In this document: positions 24,597 through 38,800 of the stretch, piece by piece
How the letters are laid out: each line of letters starts with the position of its first letter
Position numbering within the stretch: position 1 is the stretch's first letter
Assembly (NCBI GenBank): GCA_030063045.1
Contig: JAQSEB010000025.1
Span: 310,001 to 374,000 of the forward strand
Source of the DNA: Pratylenchus scribneri
Lineage: Eukaryota; Nematoda; Chromadorea; Rhabditida; Pratylenchidae
DNA: 64,000 nt
Reading direction: 5' to 3'
Notes under the pieces: generated by a model
What the model saw: only the letters and a program-made list of their open reading frames with translations
The model's database searches: none
What the model was told of the DNA's origin: nothing
Program-made: the position numbers and the translations under genes

Positions 24597-27140
24597 TATT
24601 TGATACTATGGTCATAAAATATTTCTATCACTTCAATACCCATATACACCCAATATATTATTTCAATATCCAAATATTCGAATAAGGAAGAATTTAATTA
24701 ATTGAATTTGACGTTCACCTAGAGTAAATAGTGGGGAATAATATTCAATTTAAAAAAAATTCAAAATCATTGATACTATGGTCATAAAATGTTTCTATCA
24801 CTTCAATACCAATATACACCCAATATATTATTTCAATATCCAAATATTCGAATAAGGAAGAATTTAATTAATTGAATTTGACGTTCACCTAGAGTAAATA
24901 TTAGGGATTAATATACAATTTAAAAAAATTCAAAATCATTCTTACTATGGTCATAAAATGTTTCTATCACTTCAATACCCTTATACCCCCAATATATTAT
25001 TTCAATATCCGAATATTCGAATAAGGAAGAATTTAATTAATTGAATTTGACGTTCGCCTAGAGTTAATAGTGGGGAATAATATACAATTTAAAAAAATTC
25101 AAAATCATTCTTACTATGATCAAAAAATGTTTCTATCACTTCAATACCCCTATACCCCCCAATATATTATTTCAATATCCGAATATTCGAATAAGGAAGA
25201 GTTTAATTAATTGAATTTGACGTTCGCCTAAAGTAAATAGTGGGGAATAATATACAATTTAAAAAAATTCAAAATCATTCTTACTATGGTCATAAAATGT
25301 TTCTATCACTTCAATACCCCTATACCCCCAATATATTATTTCAATATCCAAATATTCGAATATGGAAGAATTTAATTAATTCAATTTGACGTTCGCCTAG
25401 AGTAAATAGTGGGGAACAATATACAATTTAAAAAATTGAAAATCATTGATACTATGGCCATAAAATGTTTCTATCACTTCAATACCCATATACACCCAAT
25501 ATATTATTTCAATATCCAAATATTCGAATAAGGAAGAATTTAATTAAATGAATTTGACGTTCGCCTAGAACTAATAGTGGGGAATAATATACTTTATAAA
25601 AAAATTCAAAATCATTCAGTCTTTGGCCATAAAATGTTTCTATCACTTCAATACCCCTATACCCCCCAATATATTATTTCAATATCCAAATATTCGAATA
25701 AGGAAGAATTTAATTAAATGAATTTGACGTTCGCCTAGAATAAATAGTGGGGAATAATAAACAATTTAAAAAATTCAAAATCATTTACACTATGGTCATA
25801 AAATGTTTCTATCACTTCAATACCCCTATACCCCCCAATATATTATTTCAATATCCAAATATTCGAATAAGGAAGAATTTAATTAAATGAATTTGACGTT
25901 CGCCTAGAACTAATAGTGGGGAATAATATACTTTTTAAAAAAATCAAAAATCATTCATTCTATGGCCATAAAATGTTTCTATCACTTCAATACCCCTATA
26001 CCCCCCAATATATTATTTCAATATCCAAATATTCGAATAAGGAAGAATTTAATTAAATGAATTTGACGTTCGCCTAGAACTAATAGTGGGGAATAATATA
26101 CTTTTTAAAAAAATTCAAAATCATTCAGTCTATGGCCATAAAATGTTTCTATCACTTCAATACCCCTATACCCCCCAATATATTATTTCAATATCCAAAT
26201 ATTCGAATAAGGAAGAATTTAATTAAATGAATTTGACGTTCGCCTAGAACTAATAGTGGGGAACAATATACTTTTTAAAAAAATCAAAAATCATTCAGTC
26301 TATGGCCATAAAATGTTTCTATCACTTCAATACCCCTATATCCCCCAATATATTATTTCAATATCCAAATATTCGAATAAGGAAGAATTTAATTAATTGA
26401 ATTTGACCTTCGCATAGAGTAAATAGTGGGGAATAATATACTTTCTAAAAAAATCCAAAATCATTGATAATATGGTCATAAAATGTTTCTATCACTTCAA
26501 TACCCCTATATCCCCCAATATATTATTTCAATATCCAAATATTCGAATAAGGAAGAATTTAATTAAATGAATTTGACGTTCGCCTAGAACTAATAGTGGG
26601 GAATAATATACTTTTTAAAAAAATTCAAAATCATTCAGTCTATGGCCATAAAATGTTTCTATCACTTCAATACCCCTATACCCCCCAATATATTATTTCA
26701 ATATCCAAATATTCGAATAAGGAAGAATTTAATTAAATGAATTTGACGTTCGCCTAGAACTAATAGTGGGGAATAATATACTTTTTAAAAAAATCAAAAA
26801 TCATTCATTCTATGGCCATAAAATGTTTCTATCACTTCAATACCCCTATATCCCCCAATATATTATTTCAATATCCAAATATTCGAATAAGGAAGAATTT
26901 AATTAATTGAATTTGACCTTCGCCTAGAGTAAATAGTGGGGAACAATATACTTTTTAAAAAAATCAAAAATCATTCAGTCTATGGCCATAAAATGTTTCT
27001 ATCACTTCAATACCCCTATATCCCCCAATATATTATTTCAATATCCAAATATTCGAATAAGGAAGAATTTAATTAATTGAATTTGACCTTCGCATAGAGT
27101 AAATAGTGGGGAATAATATACTTTCTAAAAAAATCCAAAA

Positions 27141-28840
27141 TCATTGATAATATGGTCATAAAATGTTTCTATCACTTCAATACCCCTATATCCCCCAATA
27201 TATTATTTCAATATCCAAATATTCGAATAAGGAAGAATTTAATTAATTGAATTTGACCTTCGCATAGAGTAAATAGTGGGGAACAATATACTTTTTAAAA
27301 AAATCAAAAATCATTCAGTCTATGGCCATAAAATGTTTCTATCACTTCAATACCCCTATATCCCCCAATATATTATTTCAATATCCAAATATTCGAATAA
27401 GCAAGAATTTAATTAATTGAATTTGACCTTCGCATAGAGTAAATAGTGGGGAACAATATACTTTTTAAAAAAATCAAAAATCATTCAGTCTATGGCCATA
27501 AAATGTTTCTATCACTTCAATACCCCTATATCCCCCAATATATTATTTCAATATCCAAATATTCGAATAAGGAAGAATTTAATTAAATGAATTTGACGTT
27601 CGCCTAGAACTAATAGTGGGGAATAATATACTTTTTAAAAAAATCAAAAATCATTCATTCTATGGCCATAAAATGTTTCTATCACTTCAATACCCCTATA
27701 TCCCCCAATATATTATTTCAATATCCAAATATTCGAATAAGGAAGAATTTAATTAATTGAATTTGACCTTCGCATAGAGTAAATAGTGGGGAACAATATA
27801 CTTTTTAAAAAAATCAAAAATCATTCAGTCTATGGCCATAAAATGTTTCTATCACTTCAATACCCCTATATCCCCCAATATATTATTTCAATATCCAAAT
27901 ATTCGAATAAGGAAGAATTTAATTAATTGAATTTGACCTTCGCATAGAGTAAATAGTGGGGAATAATATACTTTCTAAAAAAATCCAAAATCATTGATAA
28001 TATGGTCATAAAATGTTTCTATCACTTCAATACCCCTATATCCCCCAATATATTATTTCAATATCCAAATATTCGAATAAGGAAGAATTTAATTAATTGA
28101 ATTTGACCTTCGCATAGAGTAAATAGTGGGGAACAATATACTTTTTAAAAAAATCAAAAATCATTCAGTCTATGGCCATAAAATGTTTCTATCACTTCAA
28201 TACCCCTATATCCCCCAATATATTATTTCAATATCCAAATATTCGAATAAGCAAGAATTTAATTAATTGAATTTGACCTTCGCATAGAGTAAATAGTGGG
28301 GAACAATATACTTTTTAAAAAAATCAAAAATCATTCAGTCTATGGCCATAAAATGTTTCTATCACTTCAATACCCCTATATCCCCCAATATATTATTTCA
28401 ATATCCAAATATTCGAATAAGGAAGAATTTAATTAAATGAATTTGACGTTCGCCTAGAACTAATAGTGGGGAATAATATACTTTTTAAAAAAATCAAAAA
28501 TCATTCATTCTATGGCCATAAAATGTTTCTATCACTTCAATACCCCTATATCCCCCAATATATTATTTCAATATCCAAATATTCGAATAAGGAAGAATTT
28601 AATTAATTGAATTTGACCTTCGCATAGAGTAAATAGTGGGGAACAATATACTTTTTAAAAAAATCAAAAATCATTCAGTCTATGGCCATAAAATGTTTCT
28701 ATCACTTCAATACCCCTATATCCCCCAATATATTATTTCAATATCCAAATATTCGAATAAGGAAGAATTTAATTAATTGAATTTGACCTTCGCATAGAGT
28801 AAATAGTGGGGAACAATATACTTTTTAAAAAAATCAAAAA
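27141..28840. repeat. 850-bp (5-monomer) higher-order repeat, two units
   Basis: The rare variant gcaagaattt occurs at 27401 and 28251, and tcattgataat at 27141 and 27991, both exactly 850 bp apart. The intervening variant order is the same in both units. Confidence 0.8.
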
Positions 28841-29694
28841 TCATTCAGTCTATGGCCATAAAATGTTTCTATCACTTCAATACCCCTATATCCCCCAATA
28901 TATTATTTCAATATCCAAATATTCGAATAAGGAAGAATTTAATTAATTGAATTTGACCTTCGCATAGAGTAAATAGTGGGGAACAATATACTTTTTAAAA
29001 AAATCAAAAATCATTCAGTCTATGGCCATAAAATGTTTCTATCACTTCAATACCCCTATATCCCCCAATATATTATTTCAATATCCAAATATTCGAATAA
29101 GGAAGAATTTAATTAATTGAATTTGACCTTCGCATAGAGTAAATAGTGGGGAATAATATACTTTCTAAAAAAATCCAAAATCATTGATAATATGGTCATA
29201 AAATGTTTCTATCACTTCTATACCCATATACACCCAATATATTATTTCAATATCCAAATATTCGAATAAGGAAGAATTTAATTAATTGAATTTGACCTTC
29301 GCATAGAGTAAATAGTGGGGAACAATATACTTTTTAAAAAAATCAAAAATCATTCAGTCTATGGCCATAAAATGTTTCTATCACTTCAATACCCATATAC
29401 ACCCAATATATTATTTCAATATCCAAATATTCGAATAAGGAAGAATTTAATTAATTGAATTTGACCTTCGCATAGAGTAAATAGTGGGGAACAATATACT
29501 TTTTAAAAAAATCAAAAATCATTCAGTCTATGGCCATAAAATGTTTCTATCACTTCAATACCCATATACACCCAATATATTATTTCAATATCCAAATATT
29601 CGAATAAGGAAGAATTTAATTAATTGAATTTGACGTTCGCCTAGAGTAAATAGTGGGGAACAATAAACTTTTTAAAAAAATCCAAAATCACCGA

Positions 29695-32600
29695 CACTAT
29701 GGTCATAAAATGTTTCTATCACTTCAATACCCCTATACCCCCCAATATATTATTTCAATATCCAAATATTCGAATAAGGAAGAATTTAATTAATTCAATT
29801 TGACGTTCGCCTAGTCTAAATAGTGGGGAATAATATACAATTTAAAAAAAATCCAAAATCATTCAGACTATGGTCATAAAATGTTTCTATCACTTCAATA
29901 CCCCTATACCCCCCAATATATTATTTCAATATCCAAATATTCGAATAAGGAAGAATTTAATTAATTGAATTTGACGTTCGCCTAGAGTAAATAGTGGGGA
30001 ACAATAAACTTTTTAAAAAAATTAAAAATCATTCAGTCTCTGACCATAAAATGTTTCTATCACTTCAATACCCCTATACCCCCCAATATATTATTTCAAT
30101 ATCCAAATATTCGAATAAGGAAGAATTTAATTAATTGAATTTGACGTTCGCCTAGAGTAAATAGTGGGGAATAATATACAATTTAAAAAATTCAAAATCA
30201 TTGACACAATGGTCATAAAATGTTTCTATCAATTCCATACCCCTATACCCCCAATATATTATTTCAATATCCGAATATTCGAATATGGAAGAATTTAATT
30301 AATTCAATTTGACGTTCGCCCAGAGTAAATAGTGTGGAATAATATACAATTTAAAAAAATTCAAAATCATTGACACTATGGTCATAAAATGTTTCTATCA
30401 GTTCCATACCCCTATACCCCCAATATATTAATTCAATATCCAAATATTCGAATATGGAAGAATTTAATTAATTGAATTTGACGTTCGCCTAGAATAAATA
30501 GTGGGGAATAATAAACAATTTAAAAAATTCAAAATCATTGACACTATGGTCATAAAATGTTTCTATCACTTCAATACCCCTATACCCCCCAATATATTAT
30601 TTCAATATCCGAATATTCGAATATGGAAGAATTTAATTAATTCAATTTGACGTTCGCCTAGAATAAATAGTGGGGAATAATAAACAATTTAAAAAATTCA
30701 AAATCATTTACACTATGGTCATAAAATGTTTCTATCACTTCAATAACCTTATACACCCAATATATTATTTCAATATCCAAATATTCGAATATGGAAGAAT
30801 TTAATTAATTCAATTTGACGTTCGCCCAGAGTAAATAGTGTGGAATAATATACAATTTAAAAAAATCCAAAATCATTCAGACTATGGTCATAAAATGTTT
30901 CTATCACTTCAATACCCATATACCCCCCAATATATAATTTCAATATCCGAATATTCGAATATGGAAGAATTTAATTAATTCAATTTGACGTTCGCCTAGA
31001 ATAAATAGTGGGGAATAATAAACAATTTAAAAAATTCAAAATCATTTACACTATGGTCATAAAATGTTTCTATCAATTCCATACCCCTATACCCCCAATA
31101 TATTATTTCAATATCCAAATATTCGAATATGGAAGAATTTAATTAATTCAATTTGACGTTCGCCTAGAATAAATAGTGGGGAATAATAAACAATTTAAAA
31201 AATTCAAAATCATTTACACTATGGTCATAAAATGTTTCTATCAGTTCCATACCCCTATACCCCCCAATATATTATTTCAATATCCGAATATTCGAATATG
31301 GAAGAATTTAATTAATTCAATTTGACGTTCGCCTAGAATAAATAGTGGGGAATAATAAACAATTTAAAAAATTCAAAATCATTTACACTATGGTCATAAA
31401 ATGTTTCTATCACTTCAATAACCTTATACACCCAATATATTATTTCAATATCCAAATATTCGAATATGGAAGAATTTAATTAATTCAATTTGACGTTCGC
31501 CTAGAATAAATAGTGGGGAATAATAAACAATTTAAAAAATTCAAAATCATTTACACTATGGTCATAAAATGTTTCTATCACTTCAATAACCTTATACACC
31601 CAATATATTATTTCAATATCCAAATATTCGAATATGGAAGAATTTAATTAATTCAATTTGACGTTCGCCCAGAGTAAATAGTGTGGAATAATATACAATT
31701 TAAAAAAATTCAAAATCATTGACACTATGGTCATAAAATGTTTCTATCACTTCAATACCCCTATACCCCCCAATATATTATTTCAATATCCAAATATTCG
31801 AATAAGGAAGAATTTAATTAATTCAATTTGACGTTCGCCTAGTCTAAATAGTGGGGAATAATATACAATTTAAAAAAAATCCAAAATCATTCAGACTATG
31901 GTCATAAAATGTTTCTATCACTTCAATACCCCTATACCCCCCAATATATTATTTCAATATCCAAATATTCGAATAAGGAAGAATTTAATTAATTGAATTT
32001 GACGTTCGCCTAGAGTAAATAGTGGGGAACAATAAACTTTTTAAAAAAATTAAAAATCATTCAGTCTCTGACCATAAAATGTTTCTATCACTTCAATACC
32101 CCTATACCCCCCAATATATTATTTCAATATCCAAATATTCGAATAAGGAAGAATTTAATTAATTGAATTTGACGTTCGCCTAGAGTAAATAGTGGGGAAT
32201 AATATACAATTTAAAAAATTCAAAATCATTGACACTATGGTCATAAAATGTTTCTATCAATTCCATACCCCTATACCCCCAATATATTATTTCAATATCC
32301 GAATATTCGAATATGGAAGAATTTAATTAATTCAATTTGACGTTCGCCCAGAGTAAATAGTGTGGAATAATATACAATTTAAAAAAATTCAAAATCATTG
32401 ACACTATGGTCATAAAATGTTTCTATCAGTTCCATACCCCTATACCCCCAATATATTAATTCAATATCCAAATATTCGAATATGGAAGAATTTAATTAAT
32501 TGAATTTGACGTTCGCCTAGAATAAATAGTGGGGAATAATAAACAATTTAAAAAATTCAAAATCATTGACACTATGGTCATAAAATGTTTCTATCACTTC

Positions 32601-32880
32601 AATACCCCTATACCCCCCAATATATTATTTCAATATCCGAATATTCGAATATGGAAGAATTTAATTAATTCAATTTGACGTTCGCCTAGAATAAATAGTG
32701 GGGAATAATAAACAATTTAAAAAATTCAAAATCATTTACACTATGGTCATAAAATGTTTCTATCACTTCAATAACCTTATACACCCAATATATTATTTCA
32801 ATATCCAAATATTCGAATATGGAAGAATTTAATTAATTCAATTTGACGTTCGCCCAGAGTAAATAGTGTGGAATAATATA
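29695..32880. repeat. 2,028-bp (12-monomer) higher-order repeat
   Basis: The unique variant ctagtctaaat occurs at 29811 and 31839 (2,028 bp apart), and the following monomers agree variant by variant until about 32.9 kb. Confidence 0.75.
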
Positions 32881-35800
32881 CAATTTAAAAAAATCCAAAA
32901 TCATTCAGACTATGGTCATAAAATGTTTCTATCACTTCAATAACCTTATACACCCAATATATTATTTCAATATCCAAATATTCGAATAAGGAAGAATTTA
33001 ATTAATTCAATTTGACGTTCGCCTAGAATAAATAGTGGGGAATAATAAACAATTTAAAAAATTCAAAATCATTTACACTATGGTCATAAAATGTTTCTAT
33101 CAGTTCCATACCCCTATACCCCCAATATATTATTTCAATATCCGAATATTCGAATATGGAAGAATTTAATTAATTCAATTTGACGTTCGCCCAGAGTAAA
33201 TAGTGGGGAATAATATACAATTTAAAAAAATCCAAAATCATTCAGACTATGGTCATAAAATGTTTCTATCACTTCAATACCCATATACCCCCCAATATAT
33301 AATTTCAATATCCGAATATTCGAATATGGAAGAATTTAATTAATTCAATTTGACGTTCGCCTAGAATAAATAGTGGGGAATAATAAACAATTTAAAAAAT
33401 TCAAAATCATTTACACTATGGTCATAAAATGTTTCTATCAATTCCATACCCCTATACCCCCAATATATTATTTCAATATCCAAATATTCGAATATGGAAG
33501 AATTTAATTAATTCAATTTGACGTTCGCCTAGAATAAATAGTGGGGAATAATAAACAATTTAAAAAATTCAAAATCATTTACACTATGGTCATAAAATGT
33601 TTCTATCAGTTCCATACCCCTATACCCCCCAATATATTATTTCAATATCCGAATATTCGAATATGGAAGAATTTAATTAATTCAATTTGACGTTCGCCTA
33701 GAATAAATAGTGGGGAATAATAAACAATTTAAAAAATTCAAAATCATTTACACTATGGTCATAAAATGTTTCTATCACTTCAATAACCTTATACACCCAA
33801 TATATTATTTCAATATCCAAATATTCGAATATGGAAGAATTTAATTAATTCAATTTGACGTTCGCCTAGAATAAATAGTGGGGAATAATAAACAATTTAA
33901 AAAATTCAAAATCATTTACACTATGGTCATAAAATGTTTCTATCACTTCAATAACCTTATACACCCAATATATTATTTCAATATCCAAATATTCGAATAT
34001 GGAAGAATTTAATTAATTCAATTTGACGTTCGCCCAGAGTAAATAGTGTGGAATAATATACAATTTAAAAAAATTCAAAATCATTGACACTATGGTCATA
34101 AAATGTTTCTATCACTTCAATACCCCTATACCCCCCAATATATTAATTCAATATCCAAATATTCGAATATGGAAGAATTTAATTAATACAATTTGACGTT
34201 CGCCTAGAGTAAATAGTGGGGAATAATAAACAATTTAAAAAATTCAAAATCATTGACACTATGGTCATAAAATGTTTCTATCAATTCCATACCCCTATAC
34301 CCCCAATATATTATTTCAATATCCAAATATTCGAATATGGAAGAATTTAATTAATTGAATTTGACGTTCGCCCAGAGTAAATAGTGTGGAATAATATACA
34401 ATTTAAAAAAATTCAAAATCATTGACACTATGGTCATAAAATGTTTCTATCACTTCAATACCCCTATACCCCCCAATATATTATTTCAATATCCGAATAT
34501 TCGAATATGGAAGAATTTAATTAATACAATTTGACGTTCGCCTAGAGTAAATAGTGTGGAATAATATACAATTTAAAAAAATCCAAAATCACCGACACTA
34601 TGGTCATAAAATGTTTCTATCACTTCAATACCCATATACCCCCCAATATATAATTTCAATATCCGAATATTCGAATAAGGAAGAATTTAATTAATTGAAT
34701 TTGACGTTCGCCTAGAGTAAATAGTGGGGAACAATATACTTTTTAAAAAAATCAAAAATCATTCAGTCTATGGCCATAAAATGTTTCTATCACTTCAATA
34801 CCCCTATATCCCCCAATATATTATTTCAATATCCAAATATTCGAATAAGGAAGAATTTAATTAATTGAATTTGACCTTCGCATAGAGTAAATAGTGGGGA
34901 ACAATATACTTTTTAAAAAAATCAAAAATCATTCATTCTATGGCCATAAAATGTTTCTATCACTTCAATACCCCTATATCCCCCAATATATTATTTCAAT
35001 ATCCAAATATTCGAATAAGGAAGAATTTAATTAATTGAATTTGACCTTCGCATAGAGTAAATAGTGGGGAACAATATACTTTTTAAAAAAATCAAAAATC
35101 ATTCAGTCTATGGCCATAAAATGTTTCTATCAATTCAATACCCCTATACCCCCAACAAATACTTTCAATACCCAAATATACGAATAAGGAAGAATTTAAT
35201 TAATTTAATTTGACCTTCGCATAGAGTAAATAGTGGGGAATAATATACTTTCTAAAAAAATCCAAAATCATTGATAATATGGTCATAAAATGTTTCTATC
35301 ACTTCAATACCCATATACCCCCCAATATATAATTTCAATATCCGAATATTCGAATAAGGAAGAATTTAATTAATTGAATTTGACGTTCGCCTAGAGTAAA
35401 TAGTGGGGAACAATATACTTTTTAAAAAAATCAAAAATCATTCAGTCTATGGCCATAAAATGTTTCTATCACTTCAATACCCCTATATCCCCCAATATAT
35501 TATTTCAATATCCAAATATTCGAATAAGGAAGAATTTAATTAATTGAATTTGACCTTCGCATAGAGTAAATAGTGGGGAACAATATACTTTTTAAAAAAA
35601 TCAAAAATCATTCATTCTATGGCCATAAAATGTTTCTATCACTTCAATACCCATATACCCCCCAATATATAATTTCAATATCCGAATATTCGAATAAGGA
35701 AGAATTTAATTAATTGAATTTGACGTTCGCCTAGAGTAAATAGTGGGGAACAATATACTTTTTAAAAAAATCAAAAATCATTCAGTCTATGGCCATAAAA

Positions 35801-38800
35801 TGTTTCTATCACTTCAATACCCCTATATCCCCCAATATATTATTTCAATATCCAAATATTCGAATAAGGAAGAATTTAATTAATTGAATTTGACCTTCGC
35901 ATAGAGTAAATAGTGGGGAACAATATACTTTTTAAAAAAATCAAAAATCATTCATTCTATGGCCATAAAATGTTTCTATCACTTCAATACCCCTATATCC
36001 CCCAATATATTATTTCAATATCCAAATATTCGAATAAGGAAGAATTTAATTAATTGAATTTGACCTTCGCATAGAGTAAATAGTGGGGAACAATATACTT
36101 TTTAAAAAAATCAAAAATCATTCAGTCTATGGCCATAAAATGTTTCTATCAATTCAATACCCCTATACCCCCAACAAATACTTTCAATACCCAAATATAC
36201 GAATAAGGAAGAATTTAATTAATTTAATTTGACCTTCGCATAGAGTAAATAGTGGGGAATAATATACTTTCTAAAAAAATCCAAAATCATTGATAATATG
36301 GTCATAAAATGTTTCTATCACTTCAATACCCATATACACCCAATATATTATTTCAATATCCAAATATTCGAATAAGGAAGAATTTAATTAATTGAATTTG
36401 ACCTTCGCATAGAGTAAATAGTGGGGAACAATATACTTTTTAAAAAAATCAAAAATCATTCAGTCTATGGCCATAAAATGTTTCTATCAATTCAATACCC
36501 CTATACCCCCAACAAATACTTTCAATACCCAAATATACGAATAAGGAAGAATTTAATTAATTTAATTTGACCTTCGCATAGAGTAAATAGTGGGGAATAA
36601 TATACTTTCTAAAAAAATTCAAAATCATTGACACTATGGTCATAAAATGTTTCTATCAATTCCATACCCCTATACCCCCAATATATTATTTCAATATCCA
36701 AATATTCGAATATGGAAGAATTTAATTAATTCAATTTGACGTTCGCCCAGAGTAAATAGTGTGGAATAATATACAATTTAAAAAAATTCAAAATCATTGA
36801 CACTATGGTCATAAAATGTTTCTATCACTTCAATACCCCTATACCCCCCAATATATTATTTCAATATCCGAATATTCGAATCTGGAAGAATTTAATTAAT
36901 ACAATTTGACGTTCGCCTAGAGTAAATAGTGTGGAATAATATACAATTTAAAAAAATCCAAAATCACCGACACTATGGTCATAAAATGTTTCTATCACTT
37001 CAATACCCATATACCCCCCAATATATAATTTCAATATCCGAATATTCGAATAAGGAAGAATTTAATTAATTGAATTTGACGTTCGCCTAGAGTAAATAGT
37101 GGGGAAAAATATACTTTTTAAAAAAATCAAAAATCATTCAGTCTATGGCCATAAAATGTTTCTATCACTTCAATACCCCTATATCCCCCAATATATTATT
37201 TCAATATCCAAATATTCGAATAAGGAAGAATTTAATTAATTGAATTTGACCTTCGCATAGAGTAAATAGTGGGGAACAATATACTTTTTAAAAAAATCAA
37301 AAATCATTCAGTCTATGGCCATAAAATGTTTCTATCACTTCAATACCCCTATATCCCCCAATATATTATTTCAATATCCAAATATTCGAATAAGGAAGAA
37401 TTTAATTAATTGAATTTGACCTTCGCATAGAGTAAATAGTGGGGAAAAATATACTTTTTAAAAAATTCAAAATCATTGACACTATGGTCATAAAATGTTT
37501 CTATCACTTCAATACCCCTATACCCCCCAATATATTATTTCAATATCCGAATATTCGAATATGGAAGAATTTAATTAATTCAATTTGACGTTCGCCTAGA
37601 ATAAATAGTGGGGAATAATAAACAATTTAAAAAATTCAAAATCATTTACACTATGGTCATAAAATGTTTCTATCACTTCAATAACCTTATACACCCAATA
37701 TATTATTTCAATATCCAAATATTCGAATATGGAAGAATTTAATTAATTCAATTTGACGTTCGCCCAGAGTAAATAGTGTGGAATAATATACAATTTAAAA
37801 AAATCCAAAATCATTCAGACTATGGTCATAAAATGTTTCTATCACTTCAATAACCTTATACACCCAATATATTATTTCAATATCCAAATATTCGAATAAG
37901 GAAGAATTTAATTAATTCAATTTGACGTTCGCCTAGAATAAATAGTGGGGAATAATAAACAATTTAAAAAATTCAAAATCATTTACACTATGGTCATAAA
38001 ATGTTTCTATCAGTTCCATACCCCTATACCCCCAATATATTATTTCAATATCCGAATATTCGAATATGGAAGAATTTAATTAATTCAATTTGACGTTCGC
38101 CCAGAGTAAATAGTGGGGAATAATATACAATTTAAAAAAATCCAAAATCATTCAGACTATGGTCATAAAATGTTTCTATCACTTCAATACCCATATACCC
38201 CCCAATATATAATTTCAATATCCGAATATTCGAATATGGAAGAATTTAATTAATTCAATTTGACGTTCGCCTAGAATAAATAGTGGGGAATAATAAACAA
38301 TTTAAAAAATTCAAAATCATTTACACTATGGTCATAAAATGTTTCTATCAATTCCATACCCCTATACCCCCAATATATTATTTCAATATCCAAATATTCG
38401 AATATGGAAGAATTTAATTAATTCAATTTGACGTTCGCCTAGAATAAATAGTGGGGAATAATAAACAATTTAAAAAATTCAAAATCATTTACACTATGGT
38501 CATAAAATGTTTCTATCAGTTCCATACCCCTATACCCCCCAATATATTATTTCAATATCCGAATATTCGAATATGGAAGAATTTAATTAATTCAATTTGA
38601 CGTTCGCCTAGAATAAATAGTGGGGAATAATAAACAATTTAAAAAATTCAAAATCATTTACACTATGGTCATAAAATGTTTCTATCACTTCAATAACCTT
38701 ATACACCCAATATATTATTTCAATATCCAAATATTCGAATATGGAAGAATTTAATTAATTCAATTTGACGTTCGCCTAGAATAAATAGTGGGGAATAATA

